Origin: Pseudobutyrivibrio sp. MD2005
GTDB taxonomy: Bacteria; Bacillota; Clostridia; Lachnospirales; Lachnospiraceae
Assembly: GCF_000621865.1 (NCBI RefSeq)
Contig: NZ_JHXE01000015.1
Coordinates: forward strand, 78,429-142,428
Length of the DNA stretch: 64,000 bases
Direction: 5' to 3'
Both the position numbers and the translations under genes were made by a program. This document shows positions 54,933 to 63,533 of the stretch, piece by piece (positions within the stretch are counted from its first letter, which is position 1; the number at the start of each line of letters is the position of its first letter). The notes under the pieces are model-generated. The model did not search any database and was not told where the DNA came from. It saw only the letters and a program-made list of their open reading frames with translations.

Positions 54933-55845
54933 TCCATTTGGAAGCTTTCATCCGGTTGTCTGGATTGGAAACCTGATTTCACGCCTGACAAAAGGTTTGT
55001 TAAAGCCTAATGATGAGGAAAAGACAAAACAATATAAGGGACTTTTATTAGTTGTTATCGTGATTACGGTATCCGCCTCGATAACAGCTTTATTTTTGTG
55101 GTTTTTATACACAATTAATTCAAAAATTGGAATTATAATAGAAGCTGTAATAACATATCAATGTCTGGCTACAAAGAGTCTTTATAAAGAGAGTATGAAG
55201 GTCTTTTATGCTTTAAAAAATGAAGGTCTTACAGCAGGACGAAAAGCAGTTTCTATGATAGTTGGAAGGGACACTGAAGCACTGGATGAGACAGGGGTAA
55301 TCAAAGCGGCAGTTGAGACAGTTGCTGAAAACGCTTCTGATGGAGTTATTGCTCCTTTAATCTATCTTGCCATTGGAGGACCTGTACTTGGTATAGTTTA
55401 TAAAGCTATAAATACAATGGATTCTATGATAGGCTACAAGGATGAAAAGTATCTTAGCTTTGGAAGATATGCCGCAAAGCTTGATGATATCGTTAATTTC
55501 ATTCCTGCCAGGATAAGTGCAATTCTCATGATTCTTAGCTGTGCTTTTTTAGGTAAAGATTATAATGGGAAAAACGCTTATAGAATATTTAAGCGAGATA
55601 GATTTAATCATGCCAGTCCTAATTCAGCACAGACTGAAAGTGTATGTGCAGGAGCCCTTTCCATACAATTGGCAGGGCCAGCAAGCTATTTTGGAAAAAG
55701 ATATGAAAAACCATTTATAGGGGATAAATTAAGGGATGTTGAGCTTATGGATATTAGGCGAGCCAATCGCTTAATGATACTTACATCACTTTTATGTGAA
55801 CTGATTAGTATCGTTGTTATAATTATTTTTGTTTTTATGTTTTAA
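54856..55845 (+). CDS. cbiB: Adenosylcobinamide-phosphate synthase
   Basis: Attaches aminopropanol phosphate to adenosylcobyric acid; integral membrane protein of 329 residues. Signatures are 'ILGYLLDLFLGDPFGSFHPV' (~15-34), 'KAAVETVAENASDGVIAPL' (~149-167), 'NTMDSMIGYKDEKY' and 'NSAQTESVCAGAL'. The frame opens at ATG 54856, 77 nt inside cobC. TTG 54874 with GAGGG 8 nt before it would also fit and would remove six residues. Either start leaves an unusually long overlap. Confidence 0.94.
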   Translation: MVRDIHLIYHLTAFILGYLLDLFLGDPFGSFHPVVWIGNLISRLTKGLLKPNDEEKTKQYKGLLLVVIVITVSASITALFLWFLYTINSKIGIIIEAVITYQCLATKSLYKESMKVFYALKNEGLTAGRKAVSMIVGRDTEALDETGVIKAAVETVAENASDGVIAPLIYLAIGGPVLGIVYKAINTMDSMIGYKDEKYLSFGRYAAKLDDIVNFIPARISAILMILSCAFLGKDYNGKNAYRIFKRDRFNHASPNSAQTESVCAGALSIQLAGPASYFGKRYEKPFIGDKLRDVELMDIRRANRLMILTSLLCELISIVVIIIFVFMF

Positions 55846-55854
55846 GGAGTTATT

Positions 55855-56898
55855 ATGCACGGCGGAGATATTTACAGAAACAATATTCATTTTGATTTTT
55901 CGATAAATCTGAACCCTCTCGGTGTGCCATCTGAAGTTCAATGGGTTCTGACAGAAGCGGCACTTCATGCCAATAAGTACCCTGATATTTCACATATGCA
56001 GCTAGTGAGTGATACGGCTAGGATTTTTGATGTGCTAGAGGATGAGGTTGTTTATGGCAACGGTGCTTCAGAGCTTATCATGGCTATATGTCATGCAACC
56101 GTTCCAAAGAAAGCAATGCTTATCACGCCATGCTTTTCTGGATATGAACATTGCATATTAGGTGCTTCACCTAATTGTAGAATAGTTTATCATCATCTTT
56201 TGGAAGAAAATGATTTTAAGCTTCAGGATGATATTATCAATAGAATTGCTGAGGAAAAGCCTCAGATTATGTTTTTAACAAATCCTAATAATCCAAATGG
56301 TGGATTGATTGAAATGGATTTATTAAAGAAGATTGTTGAAGTATGTGAAAAGACAGGCACAATGCTCATAGTTGATGAATGTTTCTTGTCATTGACAGGA
56401 AGAGAAAAGGAACTATCTCTTGCGTATGATGCTAGAAATTACAAATCATTAATTGTACTTAGAGCCTTCACGAAAACCTATGCAATTCCTGGTGTTAGAA
56501 TAGGCTATGCAATTTGCTCTAAGGCTACAATCGCACAAAAAATAAAAAGTCATTTGCCAGAGTGGAATCTGTCTATTTTTGCCCAGATGGCCGGAGTTCA
56601 ATGCCTAAGGCAATTAGATTACATTGAGGAGTCTGTTAGATTGATTAATGATGAGAAAAAATATCTTATTGCAGGGCTAAAGGAGCTAGGCTTTAAGGTT
56701 TATCCATCAGATGCCAATTACATTCTTTTTAAATCTAATATCACAGATTTAAAGAAAAAACTGATTGAGTATAGTATACTAATCAGGGACTGCTCTGATT
56801 ACGAAGGGCTTTCTATAGGCTTTTATCGTATAGCCGTCAAATCACATAATGAAAATAGCGGATTATTATCTGCGTTGGAGAGTATTGTTAATGGGTAG
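55855..56898 (+). CDS. cobD: L-threonine-O-3-phosphate decarboxylase
   Basis: PLP enzyme making aminopropanol phosphate for CbiB. It has 347 residues, a HisC-like class I/II aminotransferase fold. Seen: 'FDFSINLNPLGVP' (~15-27), 'VVYGNGASELIMAI' (~63-76), 'FLTNPNNPNGG' and the PLP lysine in 'RAFTKTYAIPGVRIGYA' (~203-219). AAGGAG overlaps the cbiB stop. It is the last recognised cobamide gene of the run. Confidence 0.94.
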   Translation: MHGGDIYRNNIHFDFSINLNPLGVPSEVQWVLTEAALHANKYPDISHMQLVSDTARIFDVLEDEVVYGNGASELIMAICHATVPKKAMLITPCFSGYEHCILGASPNCRIVYHHLLEENDFKLQDDIINRIAEEKPQIMFLTNPNNPNGGLIEMDLLKKIVEVCEKTGTMLIVDECFLSLTGREKELSLAYDARNYKSLIVLRAFTKTYAIPGVRIGYAICSKATIAQKIKSHLPEWNLSIFAQMAGVQCLRQLDYIEESVRLINDEKKYLIAGLKELGFKVYPSDANYILFKSNITDLKKKLIEYSILIRDCSDYEGLSIGFYRIAVKSHNENSGLLSALESIVNG

Positions 56899-57766
56899 AG
56901 AATCAAGAAGAGAAATACCAGTTAGTGAGTTTCGTACGGAAGACTCGGTTGTATTTATGGTGCTTGGTAGGTTATTGCTGCCATACAGCATCCTTGGCAT
57001 GTATATCATATATGAGACTGGCGCAGAATTCACAATAACTAAAATAGCAATTATAGCTGGGTGCATCCTATTAAGCATCTATTTTGTGGTATTTAGAGAT
57101 AAGGTAATAGAGTTTAGAAAAAATCATCCACATTTGATGAAAGAAAGAGAACTTTTATATAGCGACTTGCTTGGACATCTCCATTCACACAGCTACGCAG
57201 AGTGGGCTGATTCTATAGAAAAAGGACATTATAGAGTAGGCGCTCGAGGCTTTGAGTTTTGGTTGGGCTTCGAGAAGCTTACTTTTTATTATAATGTGGG
57301 ATTGTCGACATCAAGAAAGTTATCTGAAGATAGATACACTATTTTTTGTCAGTATATAATCGCTAAAAATCCTCTTTTAAAAGAAGTTTTGCCTGAATTC
57401 AATAAAGATAATATAGACTTGCTTGATAAGCGCTGTTATTATCATCGGAATCGAAGCAAACAATTTATCATTATGCTTATAAATTTCCTAGTGTTTTTAA
57501 TGCTTGGGTGTATAGGTGGAAGCGATGGAGCTGTTTTTACAGCGATGGTGTGTGGTACCATTGAAGCTATTGTATTTTATAATTTGCTCAAGGGGGCATT
57601 TTATCACTATAAGAACGAAATAGAGCTTGAAAAGGTTCTTCCAGATAGAACAGGCCTTGTCAGGGACCAAGGGATAGGAATATTAAGACCATATTGGGGC
57701 TATATTTTTCTTATAGCGCTGTTTGGAATAAACTATATCATTCAGTATTTTTTTATCTGGTGGTAA
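56891..57766 (+). CDS. Membrane protein of unknown function
   Basis: A 291-residue protein I do not recognise. Four hydrophobic segments are visible, two near the N-terminus (~28-46, ~52-72) and two later (~195-235), with a final one near the C-terminus (~268-288). The central soluble part (~75-190) contains 'LLGHLHSHSYAEWADSIEKG'. The ATG at 56891 overlaps the cobD stop by 8 nt and the gene ends 21 nt before the radical SAM gene, so it could belong with either. No enzyme motif is evident. Confidence 0.75.
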   Translation: MGRESRREIPVSEFRTEDSVVFMVLGRLLLPYSILGMYIIYETGAEFTITKIAIIAGCILLSIYFVVFRDKVIEFRKNHPHLMKERELLYSDLLGHLHSHSYAEWADSIEKGHYRVGARGFEFWLGFEKLTFYYNVGLSTSRKLSEDRYTIFCQYIIAKNPLLKEVLPEFNKDNIDLLDKRCYYHRNRSKQFIIMLINFLVFLMLGCIGGSDGAVFTAMVCGTIEAIVFYNLLKGAFYHYKNEIELEKVLPDRTGLVRDQGIGILRPYWGYIFLIALFGINYIIQYFFIWW

Positions 57767-57787
57767 TAGATAAAAGGGATAATAATT

Positions 57788-59167
57788 ATGATTAGGGAAA
57801 AGTTATATGAGCTTAAAGAGTGGAATAGTGTGGTACACACCACCTGGAATCCAAATGGTCCAGGTGTAGTCCGTATACACATGATTCCACCTAAATTTAC
57901 GCCGTTTAAATATGTGCCAGCAGTAGTTATTTTGAATGGTCAGGATGTTCTTCCTATCAATGAGGCATGGGCAATTCTTCTGACAGAATTTGTTAGAGGA
58001 GTGAACGAGTTTGGCGATGGTTCTATGAATCAGGATACGCTTGATGATATTTTGATAGATGCATTCCATCGAGTTAGAATGGTTTATCCAAATGTTAGTG
58101 ATGCCACTCTTAGGGAGGATTTGAACACTATCGTTAGCACTTTTGAAGATATTGCAAGAAATAATGTTCCAGCTATGGATATTGGAACTATGAGTCTGGC
58201 AGAGTACGCACCCTACATGACTGCACCACATAGAATGGACCTTATGATTTCTGCAATGGCAAAGGATGGGCATTGGGCTTGCAATCAGCATTGTATTCAT
58301 TGCTATGCTGCAGGACAGAAATATGCCGAGGTGCAGGAACTAGACACAGAAGGCTGGAAGCGAATAATAGATAGATGTAAAGCTGCTAGAATTTCGCAGC
58401 TTACTTTTACTGGAGGAGAGCCTACCTTACGAAAGGACTTGCCTGAGCTTATTCATCACGCCAGATGGTTTGTGACAAGGCTAAATACAAATGGCATTCT
58501 TCTTACAAAAGAACTTGTTCAAAAGCTTGTGGAAGCGGAGCTTGATAGTGTGCAGGTGACACTCTATTCGCATATAGAGGAAATTCATAATCAGTTAGTT
58601 GGTTCCACACATTTCAAAGATACAATTCAGGGGATAAAAACCGCTCTAGAGGCAGGTCTCAATCTTAGTGTAAATACACCTTTATGCTCTTTGAACAGGG
58701 ATTATGTAGGCATGCTTGAGTTTTTACATAATCTAGGGGTTCAGTATGTGACTTGTTCCGGACTTATTGTTACCGGTAATGCTACCTCGGAAAATTCAAA
58801 ACAGTCCCAGCTTACAAAAGATGAAATCTATGAAATTATAAAAAAAGCAAAAGAATATACAGATTCTCATGATATGGAAATTGATTTTACATCTCCAGGA
58901 TGGATTGATGCTGATAAGCTTGTGGCACTTAAAATGGTTGTGCCTAGCTGCGGTGCCTGCTTAAGCAACATGGCGATTACTCCAGATGGCAATGTCATTC
59001 CATGTCAAAGTTGGCTATCTAGTGATACTCTTGGAGATATGCAAACAGATTCCTGGAAAAAGATTTGGAATGGAAAACGCTGCAAATCTATCCGTGATAA
59101 TTCTGCCAAAGCTGAGGGGATATGTCCACTTCGCGTGATGAATGAAGGGGAGGTGTCCCATGAGTAA
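57788..59167 (+). CDS. Radical SAM/SPASM protein, probable maturase of the adjacent Cys-Ala-repeat protein
   Basis: A 459-residue radical SAM enzyme. The 4Fe-4S motif is C165-NQH-C169-IH-C172, followed by 'LTFTGGEPTLRKDLPELI' (~214-231) and 'RLNTNGILLTKELV'. The C-terminal SPASM region has Cys in 'VPSCGACLSNMAITPDG' (~382-398), 'VIPCQSW' and 'GICPLR', for auxiliary clusters. The first ~150 residues include 'LNGQDVLPINEAWAILL', reminiscent of a PqqD-like peptide-binding fold (weak inference). SPASM proteins next to Cys-rich products usually modify them. It overlaps the (Cys-Ala)7 protein gene by 8 nt. Confidence 0.9.
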   Translation: MIREKLYELKEWNSVVHTTWNPNGPGVVRIHMIPPKFTPFKYVPAVVILNGQDVLPINEAWAILLTEFVRGVNEFGDGSMNQDTLDDILIDAFHRVRMVYPNVSDATLREDLNTIVSTFEDIARNNVPAMDIGTMSLAEYAPYMTAPHRMDLMISAMAKDGHWACNQHCIHCYAAGQKYAEVQELDTEGWKRIIDRCKAARISQLTFTGGEPTLRKDLPELIHHARWFVTRLNTNGILLTKELVQKLVEAELDSVQVTLYSHIEEIHNQLVGSTHFKDTIQGIKTALEAGLNLSVNTPLCSLNRDYVGMLEFLHNLGVQYVTCSGLIVTGNATSENSKQSQLTKDEIYEIIKKAKEYTDSHDMEIDFTSPGWIDADKLVALKMVVPSCGACLSNMAITPDGNVIPCQSWLSSDTLGDMQTDSWKKIWNGKRCKSIRDNSAKAEGICPLRVMNEGEVSHE

Positions 59168-60197
59168 GAGACTTAGTATTTTTATTTTTGCAGTTTTATT
59201 AGGTCTTGGTATTTTTATTTCTGCTGACAGGGCTTTGGCAAGAAGTCCTCTTGACCACATTCATGAGTACGAAGTTCAGGTTGATATGCGTGATGACGGC
59301 TCATGCGATCTTACATATCATATTCAGTGGGAGGTGTTGGATAGTAAATCAGAGGGGCCTCTAACTTGGATAAAGGTAGGAATCCCGAATAAATATGCAG
59401 ACGAATTTGAAGCCATTTCGGATAATATAGATTCAATTTATTATTACAGCCAGGGTGGAGATTATGTTCGTTTGAATCTTGATAAGTCGTATAAGGCTGG
59501 CGAGATTCTAGATTTAGATTTCAGATTTCATCAGTGTAATCTCTTCAATCTGAAAGAGGACGGAGCATACTACGAATTTACTCCCGGGTGGTTTGAAGAC
59601 ACTCCTGTTGATTGGATTGTAGTTCGCTGGAATGATGATTATGTAGAAGAGTATGATGGCAATCCAGATAAATCAGGTGGATATCTTGTATGGAAAAATG
59701 ATAAAGGCGGATATAACCTAAAAGAGACAGTAAAGCTGAAATACTCAAAAAATCAATTTGATTATTTAGAAGGTAATCAAGCTACTGAAAAGTGGGGAGA
59801 TTCATCTGGAAATGGTCAGAGCAGATACGGAGACGATGAAAGTGGATTATACACTACAGAGGATATGAAGTTATTTTCCGTTCTAATGTTAGTAGTACCA
59901 ATAGGAGGTGTACTTTTTATCGGCCTTCTTGGCATTGGCTTTAAATCTCTTAGAAAAGACTCTTACAATGCACAGAGAGGCTTGGGCGCCAACCACTACA
60001 GGGCTACAAATAGATATAATAAAGCTAGAGGAACTAGATTTCATGGTGGTCACGGTGGATGTGCCTGCGCCTGTGCATGTGCCTGTGCCTGTGCTTGCGC
60101 AGGAGGTGGTCGTGCTGGATGCTCCAAGAAAGATTTCTATGGGACAAAGCTATATACAAAAGCCATATATGCTGCCTGCAAGAAAATACATTATTAA
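59160..60197 (+). CDS. DUF2207-like membrane protein with (Cys-Ala)7 C-terminal tail
   Basis: A 345-residue protein: signal peptide (~5-25, cut near 'ADRALARS'), an extracellular beta domain of DUF2207 type (~30-225, 'YEVQVDMRDDGSCDLTYHIQ'), a membrane helix (~240-262) and a cytoplasmic tail. The tail has 'HGGHGG', then seven Cys-Ala pairs (residues 301-314), 'GGGRAGCSKKDFYG' and a basic end with one more Cys. Codons in the repeat vary (TGT/TGC, GCC/GCA/GCT), so it is kept at protein level. The tail would face the cytosolic radical SAM enzyme encoded before it. GGGGAGG fits ATG 59160. The function is unknown. Confidence 0.85.
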   Translation: MSKRLSIFIFAVLLGLGIFISADRALARSPLDHIHEYEVQVDMRDDGSCDLTYHIQWEVLDSKSEGPLTWIKVGIPNKYADEFEAISDNIDSIYYYSQGGDYVRLNLDKSYKAGEILDLDFRFHQCNLFNLKEDGAYYEFTPGWFEDTPVDWIVVRWNDDYVEEYDGNPDKSGGYLVWKNDKGGYNLKETVKLKYSKNQFDYLEGNQATEKWGDSSGNGQSRYGDDESGLYTTEDMKLFSVLMLVVPIGGVLFIGLLGIGFKSLRKDSYNAQRGLGANHYRATNRYNKARGTRFHGGHGGCACACACACACACAGGGRAGCSKKDFYGTKLYTKAIYAACKKIHY

Positions 60198-61093
60198 AGC
60201 TTTGCGATATAACTTCGCATAGTATTCATTACAAGCTTCTTGTTGCCACTCCATAGGGGTGCAATAAGGAGCTTTTTTGGTCCGTCGCCGGTAAGTCGAT
60301 GTATAACTGTTTCAGCTGGTAGTTCCTTTAGGCAACGTCCTACTATTTCACAGTACTGATTTAATTCGTATATACGAAATGGCTTTTCTTCGAACATTTC
60401 AGCAAGGCGTGTGCCTCTAAGTACATGAAGCAATTGTAGCTTGATTCCAAAAAGGGTAGGAGATAGCTTTGCCAAATATTTAATTGTTTCAAGTATATCT
60501 TCATCACTTTCATCTGGAAGGCCAATTATTACATGTACAACAACCTTCAAACCTGCATCAGTCAATCTCTTATAAGCATCATCAAATACGGGGAGCTCAT
60601 ACCCTCTGTTAATCAGCTTTGCGGTATTTTCGTGAATAGTTTGGAGGCCTAGCTCTACCCATACTTCTTTTTGCCTATTAAGACTGCTTAAGAAGGATAT
60701 CATTTTATCTGAAAGACAGTCAGGTCTTGTACCGATAGACAGTCCAACAATCTCGGGATAATCTAATACCCGTTTGAATAAATTCATAAGGTATTCTTCG
60801 TCACCATATGTGTTGGTGAAGGACTGAAAGTATGATATGTATTTTCTATCAGAAGCTGGAATTTTAGAAGAAATTTTTGCATCAACTCTACTTTTTGCAA
60901 AAGAAATTTGTTCATCTAAATCTTTTCCATAGGCAGCAAAATCACCTGAGCCACCCTCAGAGCAAAAGATACATCCACCGTAGGAGATAGTACCGTCGCG
61001 ATTAGGGCAGGTGCAGCCTGTTGTAAGCGAAAGCTTGTATACCTTTGTTCCATATTTGTCTTTTAAATAATCCGATAAGCTTAAATATTCCAT
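60194..61093 (-). CDS. TIGR01212-family radical SAM protein (YhcC-like)
   Basis: A 299-residue radical SAM protein. The N-terminal motif 'GCTCPNRDGTISYGGCIFCS' (~26-45) gives the family's Cys pattern, followed by 'FQSFTNTYGDEEYL' and 'LSIGTRPDCLSDKM' (~123-136). The substrate is not established for the family; relatives are often grouped with Elp3-like tRNA modifiers. No clear ribosome site precedes the ATG. It ends tail-to-tail with the Cys-Ala-repeat gene with 4 nt overlap. Confidence 0.9.
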   Translation of the reverse strand: MEYLSLSDYLKDKYGTKVYKLSLTTGCTCPNRDGTISYGGCIFCSEGGSGDFAAYGKDLDEQISFAKSRVDAKISSKIPASDRKYISYFQSFTNTYGDEEYLMNLFKRVLDYPEIVGLSIGTRPDCLSDKMISFLSSLNRQKEVWVELGLQTIHENTAKLINRGYELPVFDDAYKRLTDAGLKVVVHVIIGLPDESDEDILETIKYLAKLSPTLFGIKLQLLHVLRGTRLAEMFEEKPFRIYELNQYCEIVGRCLKELPAETVIHRLTGDGPKKLLIAPLWSGNKKLVMNTMRSYIAKL

Positions 61094-61187
61094 GGATTGA
61101 TAATAATGTTAAACTTTATATTTTTCAAGAAATAAAACATTTGTTTGCTTTTGACTATCGTTGATGTATTATATTAGAGAGGTAATT

Positions 61188-62432
61188 ATGAGCGAACGAT
61201 TGATTTTTCACATTGATGTTAATAGTGCTTTTGTTTCATGGTCGGCTGTTGAGATGTTAAAAAATGGCGGGCCTGATTTGCGTGAAGTGCCATCTATTGT
61301 GGGCGGAGATCCATCTTCAAGACGTAGCATAGTAGCTGCCAAATCCATACCTGCCAAAAAGTATGGGATTGTCACAGGAGAGCCAGTAGCATTGGCTCTA
61401 AGAAAATGTCCTAGTCTTGTAGTAGCAACATCAAATTTTGCCTGGTATGTAAAGTGCTCCAGGGCATTTAAAGCAATATGTCAGGAATACACACCTACAA
61501 TGCAGTCCTTTTCAATAGATGAGGTCTTTCTCGATATGAGCGGGATGCATTTGATTTATCCAGACCCTATCGCAACAGCACATGAGATAAAGGATAGGAT
61601 TTATAAGGAACTTGGATTTACTGTGAATGTAGGCATTGGTGCTAATAAACTGTGTGCAAAAATGGCATCAGATTTTGAAAAGCCAAATAAAGTACATACA
61701 TTATTTCCAGATGAGATAAAGGATAAAATGTGGCCACTTCCAGTAGGCGATTTGTTTTCTTGCGGCAAATCCACAACAGCAAGATTAATTAGTCTTAATA
61801 TCAATACCATAGGAGAACTGGCAAAGGCACCAGTGGAGCAGCTTGCTCTTGTTTTAGGAGAGAGGGCTGCTGCTCATTTTCATAATTATGCAAATGGAAT
61901 CGACAATTCTCCTGTTTTAGATGAGCCAGAGGAGGCTAAAGGGTATTCTGCTGAAACAACAGTAGAAGACGATTTAACAGATATAGAATCGATAAACCGA
62001 ATCCTTCTTGCACAAGCAGATATAGTTGCTGCAAGGATGAGAGCTGATGATGGTAAATGTAGATGTGTGGGGGTTACTTTTAGAAATCTTGATTTCGTAA
62101 ATAAATCCCACCAAAAGAAGCTAAAAGAGGCAACAGACGTCACTGATATTATATATGCAACGGCAAAGCAACTTATTAAGGAAAGCTGGCAGGGGGAGCC
62201 CCTAAGGCTGATAGGTCTTGCGCTTAGTGATATTGATAGGGGTGGGTTTGAGCAGATGTCTCTCTTTCAAGATGAAAATAAAGAAAAGAGAAAAGCCCTT
62301 GATTCTACGCTAGATTCAATTCGTGGAAAGTTTGGAAATGCAGCTGTTCAACGTGCCAGCACTATTGATACCAGTAAAGGTATTAACAGGCGGCACAAAG
62401 CAGAACAGGAGCTTAATAAAAAAGACACCTAA
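61188..62432 (+). CDS. dinB: Y-family DNA polymerase (DinB/ImpB type)
   Basis: Error-prone lesion-bypass polymerase, 414 residues. The palm motif is 'FHIDVNSAFVSWSAVEML' (~6-23), catalytic acids lie in 'MQSFSIDEVFLDMSG' (~104-118), followed by 'NVGIGANKLCAKMASDFEKP', a helix-hairpin-helix region (~190-215) and the little finger domain. No clear beta-clamp QLxLF motif is at the very end, but 'QMSLFQ' occurs at ~361. AGAGAGG precedes ATG 61188; the longer frame lacks a ribosome site. No LexA-type box was recognised upstream. Confidence 0.92.
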   Translation: MSERLIFHIDVNSAFVSWSAVEMLKNGGPDLREVPSIVGGDPSSRRSIVAAKSIPAKKYGIVTGEPVALALRKCPSLVVATSNFAWYVKCSRAFKAICQEYTPTMQSFSIDEVFLDMSGMHLIYPDPIATAHEIKDRIYKELGFTVNVGIGANKLCAKMASDFEKPNKVHTLFPDEIKDKMWPLPVGDLFSCGKSTTARLISLNINTIGELAKAPVEQLALVLGERAAAHFHNYANGIDNSPVLDEPEEAKGYSAETTVEDDLTDIESINRILLAQADIVAARMRADDGKCRCVGVTFRNLDFVNKSHQKKLKEATDVTDIIYATAKQLIKESWQGEPLRLIGLALSDIDRGGFEQMSLFQDENKEKRKALDSTLDSIRGKFGNAAVQRASTIDTSKGINRRHKAEQELNKKDT

Positions 62433-63160
62433 AATGCGAAGGTTATCTTTTGTAATTGAAGTGTAAATAATAATTGTCCTAAGAAGATATGGACGAGCAT
62501 ACAAACCCAAAGGTTTTTAGTACGACGATAAATATAGTTCATAAATAAAACAAACAGAATAGTGAGTGCTATCATTGGAAATCCATAAGTGTAATGCATG
62601 GCACCAAAGAATAGTGCTACTACAGAAACAGATTTATGTTTTCTGTGATTACCTACAAGAAGAGTGCGCATACCATCATAACCCATGACGTTCATGCAAT
62701 ATTCCTGCCAAAAAGCAGTTAGTGGATACAGCATAGTGTTGGAAGTGATTCTGCCAGGCATTAATCTATCAAAGTAGAAGAATGGGTGACAGCGTTTCAT
62801 CATTGCAGGCACTGTTTGGAGTATTACGAATTTAAGTATAATCATTAAGCCGCCAAATATTAGACAAATGAAAAATCCTCTTGTGATGGCATTCCATATT
62901 TTTGCTTTATTAACCTTCAGTGGTTTAATAAGAAAATCTGTTGGGACCTTTCTTACGAGGGGTACCAAAGTACCTATAGCAAGTACAAGTCCTATATAGT
63001 TTCCAAAACGATAAACAGGATTTGCTTTATATAGGAATTCTGCCGCGGAATTAAATATGATATATAGCGACATATATGTGAGATACGCTATGATAAGATA
63101 TTCTGAATACTGCTTCTTAGGATTGATAGTTGATATTGTTTCTTCTTTATTTAGTTCCAT
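62429..63160 (-). CDS. CPBP-like membrane protein (Abi family, degenerate motif)
   Basis: A 243-residue polytopic membrane protein with about seven helices. It resembles CPBP (CAAX protease/bacteriocin-processing) proteins: 'AFWQEYCMNVMGYDGMR' (~148-164) in place of EExxxR, 'LFFGAMHYTYGFPMIAL' (~182-198) for FxxxH and 'NLWVCMLVHIFLGQ' (~216-229) for the last histidine. The first motif has one Glu only, so protease activity is uncertain. AAGGGG precedes the ATG. It ends tail-to-tail with the polymerase gene. Confidence 0.65.
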   Translation of the reverse strand: MELNKEETISTINPKKQYSEYLIIAYLTYMSLYIIFNSAAEFLYKANPVYRFGNYIGLVLAIGTLVPLVRKVPTDFLIKPLKVNKAKIWNAITRGFFICLIFGGLMIILKFVILQTVPAMMKRCHPFFYFDRLMPGRITSNTMLYPLTAFWQEYCMNVMGYDGMRTLLVGNHRKHKSVSVVALFFGAMHYTYGFPMIALTILFVLFMNYIYRRTKNLWVCMLVHIFLGQLLFTLQLQKITFAF

Positions 63161-63308
63161 AACTTTTGCCCCTTATATTAAGTATTAAGATGTATTCATC
63201 TTATCACTTTGGACAGATATTGTTAATTGTTTATAAAGTTAGCACAATTCAAAAAACTTAATCAAAAACGGAGAATAGATTTACTTTAAGAAAATCGGCA
63301 AAAAGGGG

Positions 63309-63337
63309 TTTACAAGTGATGATTCAGGTGATATTAT
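63309..63337 (+). promoter_or_regulatory. rRNA operon promoter
   Basis: TTTACA (63309-63314), 17 nt, TATTAT (63332-63337; TATAAT overlaps at 63335-63340). The next ~195 nt are the 16S leader; apart from this promoter I see no gene between 63161 and the 16S start. Confidence 0.65.
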
Positions 63338-63533
63338 AATCGAGCACTGAGGGACAGCAAGTCACACAGAGCAAAACAAATAAACGAAGATTGATAACTG
63401 AACAGTGAAACAAACCTTGAATTAATACAGTTTTGTATAAAAACATGTATCCTTGAAATTCATTTAAGTTTCTTAATGAAACGAAACCTTTATAGTAAAC
63501 AAGTCAGTTTTATACTGATTCGGAATTAAACTT

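Noticed and set aside
60060..60101. The (Cys-Ala)7 run as a simple DNA microsatellite
   Set aside because: The codons vary synonymously (TGT/TGC and GCC/GCA/GCT) and the flanking Gly/Cys-rich motif is not part of a repeat unit.
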